A stretch of 64,000 nucleotides of DNA from Bacteroidia bacterium (GCA_030428705.1 JAUIDI010000001.1:434001-498000); one strand, 5' to 3'; shown: positions 46,310-54,861, counted from the stretch's first letter. Notes: generated by a model not told the origin, from the letters alone. Program-made: numbers and translations.

Positions 46310-46797
46310 TAAATCGCCAATTTTTTATTCCTGAAGGATAGTAAAAGAATCAGTAGAACGCCCACCGTGACCGAAACATCCGCCATATTGAAAATACCGG
46401 TTTTGAGAAATCCGATCTTGATTTGGAAGAAGTCGGTTACTGAACCATATAGAATGCGGTCTATCAGGTTTCCGATACCACCACCGATGACAAAGGCAAA
46501 GGCCATGATCAACCATTTGTCGAGATTTGATTTTTGTAAAATTCGGAAAAGTAAGATCAGAAGGACCAATACGGGCAGCGCCTGTAATAGAATGACTTTT
46601 AAGATGGGAGGTAGATTCTGGCCAAAACCCAACATGGCACCGGTGTTCTCGACATTGGTCAGAATGAAGTTGTCTTGAACGACCCGAATATAATCATTGG
46701 GATCCACGTTTTTGCGAACGACATCCTTTGAAATTTGGTCGCAACCAATGTTCAGCAGCACGATCAATATAATAATTGTGTTTCGCATCAATCCCAT
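46309..46797 (-). CDS. lspA: Lipoprotein signal peptidase (signal peptidase II)
   Basis: Inner-membrane aspartyl protease that cleaves the signal peptide of diacylated prolipoproteins. The 162 residues include four hydrophobic helices. The conserved blocks are CDQISKDVVRKNV, NTGAMLGFG, and the two catalytic aspartates in GNLIDRILYGSVTDFF and FNMADVSVTVG. The start at 46797 (MGLMRNT) or at 46788 (MRNT) is possible. It serves the many lipoproteins in this window and overlaps rluA by one base. Confidence 0.95.
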   Translation of the reverse strand: MGLMRNTIIILIVLLNIGCDQISKDVVRKNVDPNDYIRVVQDNFILTNVENTGAMLGFGQNLPPILKVILLQALPVLVLLILLFRILQKSNLDKWLIMAFAFVIGGGIGNLIDRILYGSVTDFFQIKIGFLKTGIFNMADVSVTVGVLLILLLSFRNKKLAI

Positions 46798-46836
46798 AAT
46801 TAGTACTTATCACAGGTCGATTATACAAGGATGGTG

Positions 46837-47655
46837 TTAATATTGTTCCTCATCGTTCGGAAAATCCTTGCTTTTGACATCTTTTACATAGTTTGAAATC
46901 GCATTGCCCATTTCTTCGTACAGGTTCATATATCGGCGCAAAAACCTGGGATTGAACTCATGGGTCATGCCCAGAAGATCGTGGATGACCAATACCTGCC
47001 CGTCGGCGTATTTTCCGCCACCGATCCCTATGGTCGGTATGCTGATACTTTCGGAGACTTTTTTGGTCAATGCCGCCGGAATCTTTTCGAGTACGATACC
47101 AAAACAGCCCAGTTTTTCCAAGAGTTTCGCGTCTTCCATCAATTTCTCGGCCTCTTCGTCTTCTTTGGCCCGAACACTGTACGTTCCGAACTTATATATC
47201 GATTGGGGCGTAAGTCCCAGATGCCCCATAACCGGAATACCAGCATTTAAAATACGTTTGACCGATTCTTTGATTTCGATACCGCCTTCCAATTTCACGG
47301 CATGGGCCCCACTTTCCTTCATTATGCGGATGGCAGAGCGCAACGCCTCCTTCGGGTCGCTCTGATAACTGCCAAAGGGAATATCGACTACGACCAAGGC
47401 ACGGTGTACCGCTCGTATCACCGAAGAGGCATGATATATCATCTGGTCTAGAGTGATGGGCAAGGTGGTCTCATGGCCTGCCATTACGTTGCTGGCAGAA
47501 TCACCCACAAGAATAACATCGACGTTGGCATCATCGACGATTTTGGCCATGGAGTAGTCATAGGAGGTAAGCATCGAAATTTTTTCTCCATTTCGTTTCA
47601 TCTCGATCAATGACTTGGTGGTAATCCTTTTATACTCTTTTTTGGCCGTAGACAT
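46837..47655 (-). CDS. panB: 3-methyl-2-oxobutanoate hydroxymethyltransferase
   Basis: Makes ketopantoate from 2-oxoisovalerate for pantothenate/CoA synthesis. The start is set at the ATG at 47655 ([20 protein letters not shown]), giving 272 residues; the frame runs on 28 codons upstream but into non-conserved sequence next to the MITE. Motifs: [87 protein letters not shown]. First gene of the panB-lspA-rluA-DUF4252 run. A 162-bp mobile element lies 55 bases upstream. Confidence 0.96.
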   Translation of the reverse strand: MSTAKKEYKRITTKSLIEMKRNGEKISMLTSYDYSMAKIVDDANVDVILVGDSASNVMAGHETTLPITLDQMIYHASSVIRAVHRALVVVDIPFGSYQSDPKEALRSAIRIMKESGAHAVKLEGGIEIKESVKRILNAGIPVMGHLGLTPQSIYKFGTYSVRAKEDEEAEKLMEDAKLLEKLGCFGIVLEKIPAALTKKVSESISIPTIGIGGGKYADGQVLVIHDLLGMTHEFNPRFLRRYMNLYEEMGNAISNYVKDVKSKDFPNDEEQY

Positions 47656-47702
47656 ACCCTTTTGTTTTGGTGCGATAAATGTAAGGAAATTGTTGAGATT
47701 CC

Positions 47703-47710
47703 TTCTGACG
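47703..47710 (+). repeat. Left target-site duplication of the MITE
   Basis: TTCTGACG directly before the left inverted repeat; repeated exactly at 47873-47880 after the right end. Confidence 0.8.
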
Positions 47711-47872
47711 GGGTACACGACAAATTTCACTTTTGACAACCAACAATGGTTTATTTTGATTTCTTCTTTTCTTGTTGTCCCCTCTCTGATCTCCCCGGCG
47801 GGGAGAGGTTTCCCTCCTTCGGAGGGATTAAGGGAGGACTTTTTAGTAAGCGGTGAAATTTGTCGTGTACCC
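47711..47872. mobile_element. 162-bp MITE with perfect 20-bp terminal inverted repeats
   Basis: The ends 47711-47730 (GGGTACACGACAAATTTCAC) and 47853-47872 are exact reverse complements, and the element is bounded by identical 8-base direct repeats TTCTGACG, the mark of transposase-made insertion. It contains no gene. Inside are two strong hairpins: CTCCCC-GGC-GGGGAG (47791-47805) and TCCCTCC-TTC-GGAGGGA (47811-47827), surrounded by a pyrimidine-rich left half. A full-length parent element with the same ends must exist or have existed; an 8-bp duplication is used by several IS families (IS1595, ISL3, IS256), so the family is open. It sits 55 bases upstream of panB. Confidence 0.85.
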
Positions 47873-47880
47873 TTCTGACG
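47873..47880 (+). repeat. Right target-site duplication of the MITE
   Basis: TTCTGACG, identical to 47703-47710. Confidence 0.8.
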
Positions 47881-47884
47881 TCAT

Positions 47885-47908
47885 AATGACAACACCCATA
47901 TTGTCATT
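47885..47908. repeat. Inverted repeat beside the MITE
   Basis: AATGACAA and TTGTCATT, perfect 8-base arms around an 8-base loop. The right arm runs into the GTCATTCCGAG repeat that follows. Confidence 0.6.
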
Positions 47909-47937
47909 CCGAGTGAAAGTAATGAGGCGAGGAATCT
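47901..47937. repeat. REP-like intergenic repeat (CATTCCGAG...GAGGAATCT)
   Basis: TTGTCATTCCGAG, then a short spacer and GCGAGGAATCT, an imperfect palindrome (ATTCC/GGAAT arms). I know closely similar 'GTCATTCCGAGCGAAGCGAGGAATCT' sequences as dispersed intergenic repeats in Bacteroidota; copy number here cannot be checked. It lies 28 bases before the next gene. Confidence 0.6.
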
Positions 47938-47964
47938 TTTACTATTTTTACAAAAATCAGGAAA

Positions 47965-48426
47965 ATGAAAAAAATAGTTTTTGCATTTGTGGTCCTAGCT
48001 TCTTTTTGGGCCAATGCCCAAGCCGATGAAAAAATGGCCGTTCAAAAGACCGTTGAAGATTTTTTCGATGCCTTTCATGCGCAAGACTCCGTAAAAATGA
48101 GGGCATTGGCGGCCAAGGACATTACCTTGCAGAGTATCGGTAAAAACAAGGCCGGGGAAACCCAATTGCGCATCGACGATTTTGATTCGTTTTTAAAAGG
48201 GCTCGTAGGTATACCCAAAGAGCGCAAGTTTCAGGAAAAAATCAATTCATATAGCATTCAGGTCGATGGCCCGATGGCCAATGCTTGGACCGAATATGAA
48301 TTCTGGATCGATGGTAAATTGAGCCATTGCGGGGTCAATTCATTTCAAATGATTGACGAGGGCAACGGTTGGAAGATTATCTATTTGATCGATACACGCC
48401 GTAGAGAAGGGTGCGGGGCACCTTAA
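47965..48426 (+). CDS. Secreted NTF2-like (SnoaL-type) protein
   Basis: A 153-residue exported protein. The signal peptide (MKKIVFAFVVLASFWANA) is followed by Gln at the mature N-terminus. The rest fits the NTF2-like cone fold: MAVQKTVEDFFDAFHAQDSV, LAAKDITLQSIGKNKAGE, ANAWTEYEFWIDGKLSHCGV, and WKIIYLIDTRRREGCG. Function unknown; members bind or convert small ligands. It is divergent from panB across the MITE and repeat region. Confidence 0.87.
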   Translation: MKKIVFAFVVLASFWANAQADEKMAVQKTVEDFFDAFHAQDSVKMRALAAKDITLQSIGKNKAGETQLRIDDFDSFLKGLVGIPKERKFQEKINSYSIQVDGPMANAWTEYEFWIDGKLSHCGVNSFQMIDEGNGWKIIYLIDTRRREGCGAP

Positions 48427-48456
48427 TCAAAGCTATGTACGTCTTTAGTACCCTGC

Positions 48457-48464
48457 TAGCCACA
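48457..48464. repeat. Left boundary repeat of the accessory segment
   Basis: TAGCCACA, 17 bases before the DUF4145 gene. Its exact reverse complement TGTGGCTA is at 49247-49254, directly behind that gene. Short, so chance is possible. Confidence 0.4.
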
Positions 48465-48480
48465 ATTAGAACCAACCATT

Positions 48481-49245
48481 ATGATAATAAGCAATTGGAC
48501 TAAAAAACATTTTACTGAAACTTCAGAATTCAATTGGAATTGTCCGAATTGTAAAACTAAATCTTTGCAATTAGTAAAAGACAAATTTATTTCAGAAGAA
48601 ACCCAAGAATCAAAAGACTATCGTTCCAAAAATGACGATTGGGAAGTTGAATGGATTGAACTAAATATTAGCGGACAATTGCAATGCAAAAATTGTAACG
48701 AATTTGTTTTTTTTCTTGCTACAGGAAATCCCCAGGAGAATGGATATTACGACCATGAATTGGATGATTACATAAGTGAATACGAAACTTATTTTAGTCC
48801 AACTTACGTTCATCCGACAATAAGTTTATTTGAAATACCTGAAAATTGCCCAGAATTAGTAAGCGAAGAAATTACAGCTTCCTTTAAATTATTTTGGTGC
48901 GATTTGGAATCTTGCGCTAACAAAATTAGAATGTCGTTAGAAATTCTAATGGACGAATTAAAAGTCAAAAAGTATTCGGTTCGTAGTGGTAAAAGAGTGC
49001 CAATTGCTTTACATCACAGAATCGAAAAATTTCCTAAAAAAGAAATAACGGATATTCTTTTAGCTATTAAATGGATTGGAAATACTGGAAGTCATAAAAG
49101 CAAAAATTTAGAGACAATTGACATTGTAGAAACCTATTCCCTTTTGGAATTTGCATTACAGAAATTATACAAAGACACAGAAAAGGAAATTAAAAAGATT
49201 GCTAAAGAAATAAACAGCAGAAAAGGAACAAGAAAGCGAAAATAA
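48481..49245 (+). CDS. DUF4145 domain protein with zinc ribbon
   Basis: A 254-residue cytoplasmic protein. The N-terminus has two knuckles, CPNCKTKSLQLV and CKNCNEFVFF, forming a zinc ribbon. The C-terminal part (from ELVSEEITASFKLFWCDLES) is the helical DUF4145 domain with KWIGNTGSHKSKN. Function unknown; DUF4145 proteins often lie in accessory regions near restriction or defence genes, but no such neighbour is present. The gene is visibly richer in A and T than the genes around and ends in a basic tail (NSRKGTRKRK). It is flanked by short inverted repeats and followed by cassette-like boundary sequence, so it was probably acquired. Confidence 0.82.
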   Translation: MIISNWTKKHFTETSEFNWNCPNCKTKSLQLVKDKFISEETQESKDYRSKNDDWEVEWIELNISGQLQCKNCNEFVFFLATGNPQENGYYDHELDDYISEYETYFSPTYVHPTISLFEIPENCPELVSEEITASFKLFWCDLESCANKIRMSLEILMDELKVKKYSVRSGKRVPIALHHRIEKFPKKEITDILLAIKWIGNTGSHKSKNLETIDIVETYSLLEFALQKLYKDTEKEIKKIAKEINSRKGTRKRK

Positions 49246-49246
49246 C

Positions 49247-49509
49247 TGTGGCTAACAATGGCTATAAGATTAGTTTTAGCTAATTTGGGACTGAAAAATG
49301 ATTTAAAAAACGCCACACAACAATGACTATAGGTAATGCGGGTTGAAATGCTAAATCAAAGTTTCGGCTTACTTTTCCGCTCGCAGTTTAGATATTTATG
49401 AATGGAAAACAACAAATATAAAAACGGCTCGCTACCGTTCGCGCAAGATTGAAAACTACTGATTTTCAACCCTGAACTACCCATAGACTAAGCCGTTACA
49501 CAAAAGTTT
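49247..49509. repeat. Cassette-like boundary with imperfect palindromes
   Basis: This 263-base gap holds no gene. Two related direct copies, CTAACAATGGCTATAAG (49252-49268) and ACACAACAATGACTATAGG (49315-49333), are each followed by palindromic sequence. The second starts a large imperfect hairpin: CTATAGGTA and GGGTTGAAA (49340-49348) on the left face TTTCAACCC (49464-49472) and TACCCATAG on the right, closing with CCGTTACACAA just before the next gene. I recall similar intergenic modules beside single hypothetical genes in Flavobacteriaceae. The layout resembles integron attC sites, but the canonical core GTTRRRY is not met. Confidence 0.55.
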
Positions 49510-50016
49510 ATGCAATCTCATAGATTCATATTTACTTCAATCCTTATCTTATTTCTGTCTAGTTGTTTGCAGAACAAATCAAAAGGAAAATTTGACAAAT
49601 CAAACGCTGGTCAGAAAACGGAATTCTCACGGTCAGATTTTACTGTCATTGAATTTGACTCAAAATGGTATTGGATTTATCGCAATGCTACTCCAGCCAC
49701 CCTCTCGGACGATGAAATTCTGTTGGTTGAAAAAATACTAAAAACGGTGGTTGAGAAAAACAATGACTCTCGGGATGAAAAAACTGCATCGAGATTCTCA
49801 ATTGAATTGCAAGGTTATAAGAAACAATATGTTCCAATAATAAATCAAAAAGGGGAGAATGAAGTATGGGCAAATATGTTCTGTTCCGATTTCGAAGCTG
49901 AATATTGGAAGACTGAAATAGTTAACGTAGAGGACGGAGGAAATTGCTTCTGGAACGTAAAAATAAACTTGACAACGGGAGAATATTATGAACTGTCAAT
50001 AAACGGATATGCATGA
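49510..50016 (+). CDS. Accessory lipoprotein of unknown function
   Basis: A 168-residue lipoprotein with signal peptide MQSHRFIFTSILILFLSSCL (lipobox LSSC). The mature part is rich in Lys, Asn and Trp and includes FTVIEFDSKWYWIYRNATPA, LQGYKKQYVPIINQKGENEV and NCFWNVKINLTTGEYYELSI. No family recognised. It has cassette-like palindromes on both sides and AT-rich composition like the DUF4145 gene, so it is part of the same acquired segment. Confidence 0.75.
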   Translation: MQSHRFIFTSILILFLSSCLQNKSKGKFDKSNAGQKTEFSRSDFTVIEFDSKWYWIYRNATPATLSDDEILLVEKILKTVVEKNNDSRDEKTASRFSIELQGYKKQYVPIINQKGENEVWANMFCSDFEAEYWKTEIVNVEDGGNCFWNVKINLTTGEYYELSINGYA

Positions 50017-50027
50017 AAAAACCTTTG

Positions 50028-50056
50028 CGTAACAATGCTAAAGTACATTGCTTACG
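50028..50056. repeat. Imperfect palindrome with one extrahelical base
   Basis: CGTAACAATG (50028-50037) faces CATTGCTTACG (50046-50056): the arms pair completely except for a single unpaired C, around an 8-base loop. It begins 11 bases after the lipoprotein stop and shares TAACAATG with the boundary behind the DUF4145 gene. A GC-rich stretch with further partial palindromes (GGTTTGGC near 50099 and GCCGAACC near 50144) fills the rest of the gap up to 50161. Confidence 0.5.
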
Positions 50057-50161
50057 GATTTCCCATCGGTAATCCTTATTTTTAATTCGGGGCTCAGGGT
50101 TTGGCGGGGCCGTCTTGCAAACAGGTCGCCGCAACGAATTTTGGCCGAACCGTAATACCCC

Positions 50162-50968
50162 TTAGTCAACTTTTTTAAATACAAGGGAAGTGCCTTTTGC
50201 ATTTGATAGTTTTAAACGGTTTTCTCCTATCTCGTACCTATTGTCTTCTTGAAGAGCCATCAAGAATGCTGCTTCTGTATTACTTGATTTACAGGCCATT
50301 TTTGTCATAGCGATATTTTCAAACCGAAGTGTTTCCTTTTCGAACACTAGGCTTCCGTTCATTCGGTTACACCCTGAAAAACCCATAAATTTATTGGTCG
50401 AACTGTTAATTTCCATGCTTGGCAGTCCGTTGGTAAAATCCTCATTGGAAACTTCTTTACCGTTCAACTTTTCCAGAACCCAAATATCATGAAGGCGATA
50501 ATCGGCAATATAGTTGCCACAGCCGTTCAATTCAGTCAATTCTGAGTCCTTTGTACTTCCATAGATAAGGTTTACTTGATAGTTTGATTCTTGTCCCGAC
50601 ATTGGATCGGCACAATTTTTTCTGACCATATCGATGGTCATTTTAGTAGCTTCGGTTTCAATAGCATAATGTGTGCCTACGGAATCACGCTTGACAGAAA
50701 ATGGGTGGGGCGTCAAAATGGTATCGTTCAATACGACAAGCATTACTTGCCTGTCGGATATTTTCAAACTCCAAAATGGCTCCGTACCGTCTGCCTTGAA
50801 GTAAATATCCGGTACCATTTTTTCCTTTGACGCTGCTTCAGCCTTTGAAACGGACTTGGCCCTAGCGGTCGAGTCTATAGCTGTACGATCATTATTGTTC
50901 GATTTTCTATCGGCGCAAGACAGTATTAGCCAAACGATACCGATGACGAACGGGATGGATTTCTTCAT
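50162..50968 (-). CDS. META (HslJ-like) domain lipoprotein
   Basis: A 268-residue lipoprotein, signal peptide MKKSIPFVIGIVWLILSCAD. After a Ser/Ala/Lys-rich linker comes a first domain with FKADGTEPFWSLKISDRQVM, resembling the COG3650 type found in lysozyme-inhibitor-like proteins, and then a META domain (IWVLEKLNGKEVSNEDF, MGFSGCNRMNGSLVFEKETL, IAMTKMACKSSNTEAAFL), known from the heat-shock protein HslJ. It likely acts in envelope stress. Transcribed toward the accessory segment. Confidence 0.86.
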   Translation of the reverse strand: MKKSIPFVIGIVWLILSCADRKSNNNDRTAIDSTARAKSVSKAEAASKEKMVPDIYFKADGTEPFWSLKISDRQVMLVVLNDTILTPHPFSVKRDSVGTHYAIETEATKMTIDMVRKNCADPMSGQESNYQVNLIYGSTKDSELTELNGCGNYIADYRLHDIWVLEKLNGKEVSNEDFTNGLPSMEINSSTNKFMGFSGCNRMNGSLVFEKETLRFENIAMTKMACKSSNTEAAFLMALQEDNRYEIGENRLKLSNAKGTSLVFKKVD

Positions 50969-51030
50969 TTTAAGCTATTTTTTTGAACAACCATGAATAT
51001 CTTGATAATCAAGACGTTTTTATATGGCTA

Positions 51031-51648
51031 TCAAGATTTTTTGAATTTTAGTTTCCTTCCAATAAATGTTAAGAGGCCCAATAACAATAAGGCTATTGCA
51101 AAAATAAACAATACGTTTATGAGAGCTTGTGCATACCCGATCTCGGAAACGTTCAAAAAAGGGTAGGGGTAAAATCCGGATAGCGCTCCCCTAATAAAAA
51201 CAAATATTGCATAAACAACAGGGTACAGTAACCAACGAAGGGTCGAAGCGTATTTAAAGTCGGACTGTTCTGAATACACCGCCCAATAGATCAAAAAATA
51301 GAACGGGACAATTGAATGTAGCATCTCATCAACGATGAGTTGTAGCCCTTGGGGTTCCCAAATACTGCGCAATACGAATTGATACACAAGACCGACGATT
51401 AAAATAAAAACAGTCGTCGAGGTAAAAGAACCTTTATGGTCCAAGAAAGAAAGTAGCCGTTGTTTTGGAAAAACCTTGTTGGCAAAATACAGCATTACCA
51501 AGGTATTTGTCAGTATTGTGAAAAAACTAAAAAATCGGATTATGGTCTCACCAATGGCAGCCTGCCTATTCTGGAGCATAAGAATGAACTGGGCGATTAG
51601 GGCAAATAACCCCATGATGAACCCTATTATTTCAATTGACTTTTTCAT
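51031..51648 (-). CDS. Pr6Pr family membrane protein
   Basis: A 205-residue protein with six predicted membrane helices (for example IIGFIMGLFALIAQFILMLQ and FSFFTILTNTLVMLYFANKV). The FFSFFTILTNTLV motif, the conserved HSIVPFYFLIYWAVY and YPYPFLNVSEIGY identify the Pr6Pr family of bacterial membrane proteins, which is related to eukaryotic FAR-17a/AIG1 proteins. Function not established. 62 bases upstream of the META lipoprotein gene, same strand. Confidence 0.87.
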   Translation of the reverse strand: MKKSIEIIGFIMGLFALIAQFILMLQNRQAAIGETIIRFFSFFTILTNTLVMLYFANKVFPKQRLLSFLDHKGSFTSTTVFILIVGLVYQFVLRSIWEPQGLQLIVDEMLHSIVPFYFLIYWAVYSEQSDFKYASTLRWLLYPVVYAIFVFIRGALSGFYPYPFLNVSEIGYAQALINVLFIFAIALLLLGLLTFIGRKLKFKKS

Positions 51649-51687
51649 TGGCTTATACCTATTACGATTAAACTGCTGGAGTAAAAG

Positions 51688-52044
51688 CTAATTTTGTTGC
51701 CCATCTTTTTCAATTGTCGTTCGGTCTTTATTTGTCGAAGGTTGTGAGATAACCAGAAATTCCAAATCATTTCCGGTTTCGTTCGCAATGTAATGTTCTG
51801 TTTTTGGGTCGATTAGGATTCCTTGGTTTTCTCCGATCGATTCGATTTTGTCGGCGACATAAAAAATGGCAATTCCTTTCAGAATGAAGAAGAATTGTTG
51901 CGCGTTTGTGTGAAAATGGAGTTTTTCTTTTGTCCATTTAGGCATTGACTCCATCTTTACGGATAAATTAGGGTTATCTACGAAGACCCAGCTATCGCAA
52001 TTGTCTCCCCATTTGTATGTTGGGGACTTTTGTTTATCTATCAT
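51688..52044 (-). CDS. Cupin domain protein
   Basis: A small single-domain cupin of 118 residues. Motif 1 is EKLHFHTNAQQFFFILKGIA with the metal-ligand histidines and glutamine; motif 2 is DPKTEHYIANETGNDLEF with the last histidine. No enzymatic role can be deduced; small cupins often bind sugars or act as sensors. It is on the same strand as the Pr6Pr gene, 39 bases upstream. Confidence 0.87.
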   Translation of the reverse strand: MIDKQKSPTYKWGDNCDSWVFVDNPNLSVKMESMPKWTKEKLHFHTNAQQFFFILKGIAIFYVADKIESIGENQGILIDPKTEHYIANETGNDLEFLVISQPSTNKDRTTIEKDGQQN

Positions 52045-52149
52045 TCTCTAGTCACTTTTCTCAACTTTGGGTCAATTCGTCCACATTGATGTTTTATGAA
52101 TTTCTCATAAGAACAACCCCCTGGACTATTACACACAGTAAGGATTGGA

Positions 52150-53577
52150 TCAACAATCACTTAAAAATACACCGATTGCGAGTCCGCCTGTCGATGTTTC
52201 CTTATACTTCGAATTCATGTCCTTGGCTGTTTCCCACATGGTCTGTACCACTTTATCGAATGGTACTTTCGCTTCCGAAGCATCGGAACCCAAGGCCAGC
52301 TCGGCCGCATTTATCGCTTTTATGGCGCCCATGCTGTTGCGTTCGATACAGGGTATCTGTACCAGTCCGGCGATAGGGTCGCAGGTAAGTCCCAAATGGT
52401 GCTCCATAGCAATTTCGGCGGCCATTAGAACCTGTTCGGGAGTTCCGCCCAAAAGTTCGGTCAAGGCTCCTGCCGCCATGGCGGAAGACACTCCGATTTC
52501 GGCCTGGCATCCGCCCATGGCTGCCGAAATTGTCGCTCCCTTTTTAAAGATACTTCCTATTTCACCCGCTACAAGCAAGAATTTTTTGATATGCCCGAAA
52601 TCCCCCTGATGGTTTTCAATGACCAAATAATACATCAATACTGCTGGGATCACACCGGCACTACCATTAGTGGGTGCCGTAACCACTCTTCCCAATGAGG
52701 CATTGACTTCATTGACCGATAGCGCAAAACAGCTGACCCATTTCAGGATCTGTCTAAATTTCACTTCTGTATTTCTAATGGTCTGTAACCAATTTTCCGG
52801 GGAATCATAACTATCTGCCTCGGCCATTAAATTCTTGTGTATTTCAAAAGCCCGACGGCGAACATTTAATCCACCGGGAAGATTACCTTCCGTATGACAA
52901 CCTATATACATGCATTCGAGCATTGTTTGCCAAATATGGTGTAGCTCGGCATCAATTTTCGTATCGTCCCTTAACGATCGTTCATTTTCCAAGACGATTT
53001 CCGAAATCGTTTTATGCTCTTTTTGGCAATAGGAAAGGAGTTCAGTGCCCTTTTGAATGGGGAAGGGCAGTAATTTAAAATCTTCGATTTTCTTTTTGGC
53101 ATTTTTACGAGCCTCCGTTACTACAAAACCTCCACCTATGGAATAATAGGTTTTGGTCTTTTTTTTCCCGGATGAAAGAATCGCTTCGAATTTGAGTCCG
53201 TTTGCGTGAAATGGCAAAAACTTCCGATGGAAAATAATGTTCGATTTGGGGTCAAAATGTAATTTTTTTTCGCCGGCAAAATGAAGTACTTGGGTGTCTT
53301 TGATCTCTTGTACAACATATTGAATATCCGAGGGATTAATTGTTACGGGATCCATTCCCGAAAGGCCGAGCATAATGGCATAATCGGTGGCATGGCCCTT
53401 ACCGGTGAGCGACAGCGATCCGTAGACATGGGCGGTAACAAGTTCTATTTCATCAAAGAGTGCCGCAGCCTTCATTTCGGCGATCCATCGTTCAGCGGCA
53501 CGCCATGGGCCAAGGGTGTGTGAACTAGAGGGCCCGATTCCGATTTTAAGCATGTCGAAAATACTGATGGACTCCAA
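52150..53577 (-). CDS. sdaA: L-serine ammonia-lyase, single-chain iron-sulfur type
   Basis: Deaminates L-serine to pyruvate using a [4Fe-4S] cluster. The 475-residue protein combines the beta domain ([20 protein letters not shown]) and alpha domain ([60 protein letters not shown]). Cysteines in GGCQ, LTCDP and IPCIE are in the cluster-binding places. The start is a TTG at 53577, since homologues begin with the same short peptide before FDMLKIG; the first ATG is at 53553. Confidence 0.95.
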   Translation of the reverse strand: MESISIFDMLKIGIGPSSSHTLGPWRAAERWIAEMKAAALFDEIELVTAHVYGSLSLTGKGHATDYAIMLGLSGMDPVTINPSDIQYVVQEIKDTQVLHFAGEKKLHFDPKSNIIFHRKFLPFHANGLKFEAILSSGKKKTKTYYSIGGGFVVTEARKNAKKKIEDFKLLPFPIQKGTELLSYCQKEHKTISEIVLENERSLRDDTKIDAELHHIWQTMLECMYIGCHTEGNLPGGLNVRRRAFEIHKNLMAEADSYDSPENWLQTIRNTEVKFRQILKWVSCFALSVNEVNASLGRVVTAPTNGSAGVIPAVLMYYLVIENHQGDFGHIKKFLLVAGEIGSIFKKGATISAAMGGCQAEIGVSSAMAAGALTELLGGTPEQVLMAAEIAMEHHLGLTCDPIAGLVQIPCIERNSMGAIKAINAAELALGSDASEAKVPFDKVVQTMWETAKDMNSKYKETSTGGLAIGVFLSDC

Positions 53578-53682
53578 CTTTATAAACAGAATTTAATTCA
53601 GGATAAAGATAGACAATATGGATTTTGGAAAAATAAAACGTGACGATATTGATCCATTAAAAATGAACTTGACACATAGCTT

Positions 53683-54861
53683 TCAGGCTTTTTTGCCATT
53701 TAATTTATAGGCCATTTTTTGTCCGGTCAATGCGAGTTCCGTAGCCAAAAAACAATGGTCTTGGGTCATTGCCGTTTCGGTGCGATGCACTACATCGCTT
53801 ACCAATTGTTCACCATAGGGCATGTGTACATTATTACAGTCAAAATATTTGGTCTCTTTCTGATTGACCAAGAATAAGTGGTTGCCGCCTTCCCTGCCAG
53901 CAATATCGATATACTTGCGCATTTCGATATAACCCTCGGTACCCAGGATAAAAGTTCGACCATCGCCCCATGTGCCTAGACCTTCGGGTGTAAACCAGTC
54001 GATTCGAATGTAGCCGGTGGCATGATCGCTACGTACGCTCATATCCCCAAAATCTTGATAATCCGGGTAATCGGGAATATTAAAATTTCCTGTTTGAGCA
54101 AAGCTTACTTCCGCTTGCTTCGAATCGGTGTAATAAAGAAACTGATCACATTGATGGGAGCCAATGTCGCATAAGATGCCCCCTGCCTTTTCCGGATAAA
54201 AAAACCAGTCTGGCCGGCTTTGGGGCCGCATACGGTGAGGACCAAGCCCAATGAGTTGGACCACTTTGCCTATGGCTCCATCCTGAACAAGTTTTCCGGC
54301 CATTACCGAAGCAGGATTGCCCAAACGTTCACTGTATTTTATCGAATAAATACGGTTCGTCTCCTTTTGTACTTTTTTTACTTCGTTGAACTGTTCAAAA
54401 GTGACAATACCCGGTTTGTCAGCCATATAATCCTTACCGGATTGCATTACACGAATACCGATCGGGGCGCGGTCTACCGGTATTGCGGCACTGGCAACCA
54501 ATTGTATGGAGTTGTCTTCTATAATTTCGTCTTCACTCTTGGCAATTTTTACGTTCGGATAGCGCTTCGTGAAGCTTTCCAATAAATCAGGTTCCTTGGC
54601 ATATACGGCCACCAAAGTTCCACCTCCAGCGAGCAATGAGTTGACCATACCATAGATGTGCCCGTGGTTGATTCCAATCACCGAGAACCTAATGTTGTCT
54701 TTTGGCTTTGCGCGTTTTTCGGGTTTTACGATGACCGTTTCGGGCCTTGAGGTTGTATTAAGATCATACCCGAACATCTCGAAAGGCATTATCGATGCTG
54801 CAGCGATTCCTGCGGCGGAAGATAATCCGCGGGTCAAAAAATTACGTCTGTCCGTTTTCAT
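53683..54861 (-). CDS. Tat-exported Gfo/Idh/MocA family oxidoreductase
   Basis: A 392-residue exported oxidoreductase. The start ATG at 54861 gives a Tat signal MKTDRRNFLTRGLSSAAGIA. The nucleotide-binding part has RFSVIGINHGHIYGMVNSLL (a less canonical glycine pattern), then VASAAIPVDRAPIGIRVMQS with DYMADKPG in place of the usual EKP, and a C-terminal domain with GGILCDIGSHQCDQFLYYTD. Substrate unknown. It is 105 bases upstream of sdaA on the same strand and is a different subgroup from the exported enzyme at 7153-8619. Confidence 0.88.
   Translation of the reverse strand: MKTDRRNFLTRGLSSAAGIAAASIMPFEMFGYDLNTTSRPETVIVKPEKRAKPKDNIRFSVIGINHGHIYGMVNSLLAGGGTLVAVYAKEPDLLESFTKRYPNVKIAKSEDEIIEDNSIQLVASAAIPVDRAPIGIRVMQSGKDYMADKPGIVTFEQFNEVKKVQKETNRIYSIKYSERLGNPASVMAGKLVQDGAIGKVVQLIGLGPHRMRPQSRPDWFFYPEKAGGILCDIGSHQCDQFLYYTDSKQAEVSFAQTGNFNIPDYPDYQDFGDMSVRSDHATGYIRIDWFTPEGLGTWGDGRTFILGTEGYIEMRKYIDIAGREGGNHLFLVNQKETKYFDCNNVHMPYGEQLVSDVVHRTETAMTQDHCFLATELALTGQKMAYKLNGKKA

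Noticed and set aside
46904-47365. 153-residue plus-strand frame opposite panB
   Set aside because: Antisense of conserved panB codons without any independent signal.
47791-47827. GC-rich hairpins as a start of a CRISPR array or riboswitch
   Set aside because: Only two different hairpins, no repeated unit with spacers; both are inside the MITE.
49247-50056. True class-type integron with attC sites
   Set aside because: The core GTTRRRY/RYYYAAC pair is not met and no integrase gene or attI is in the window; kept only as cassette-like.
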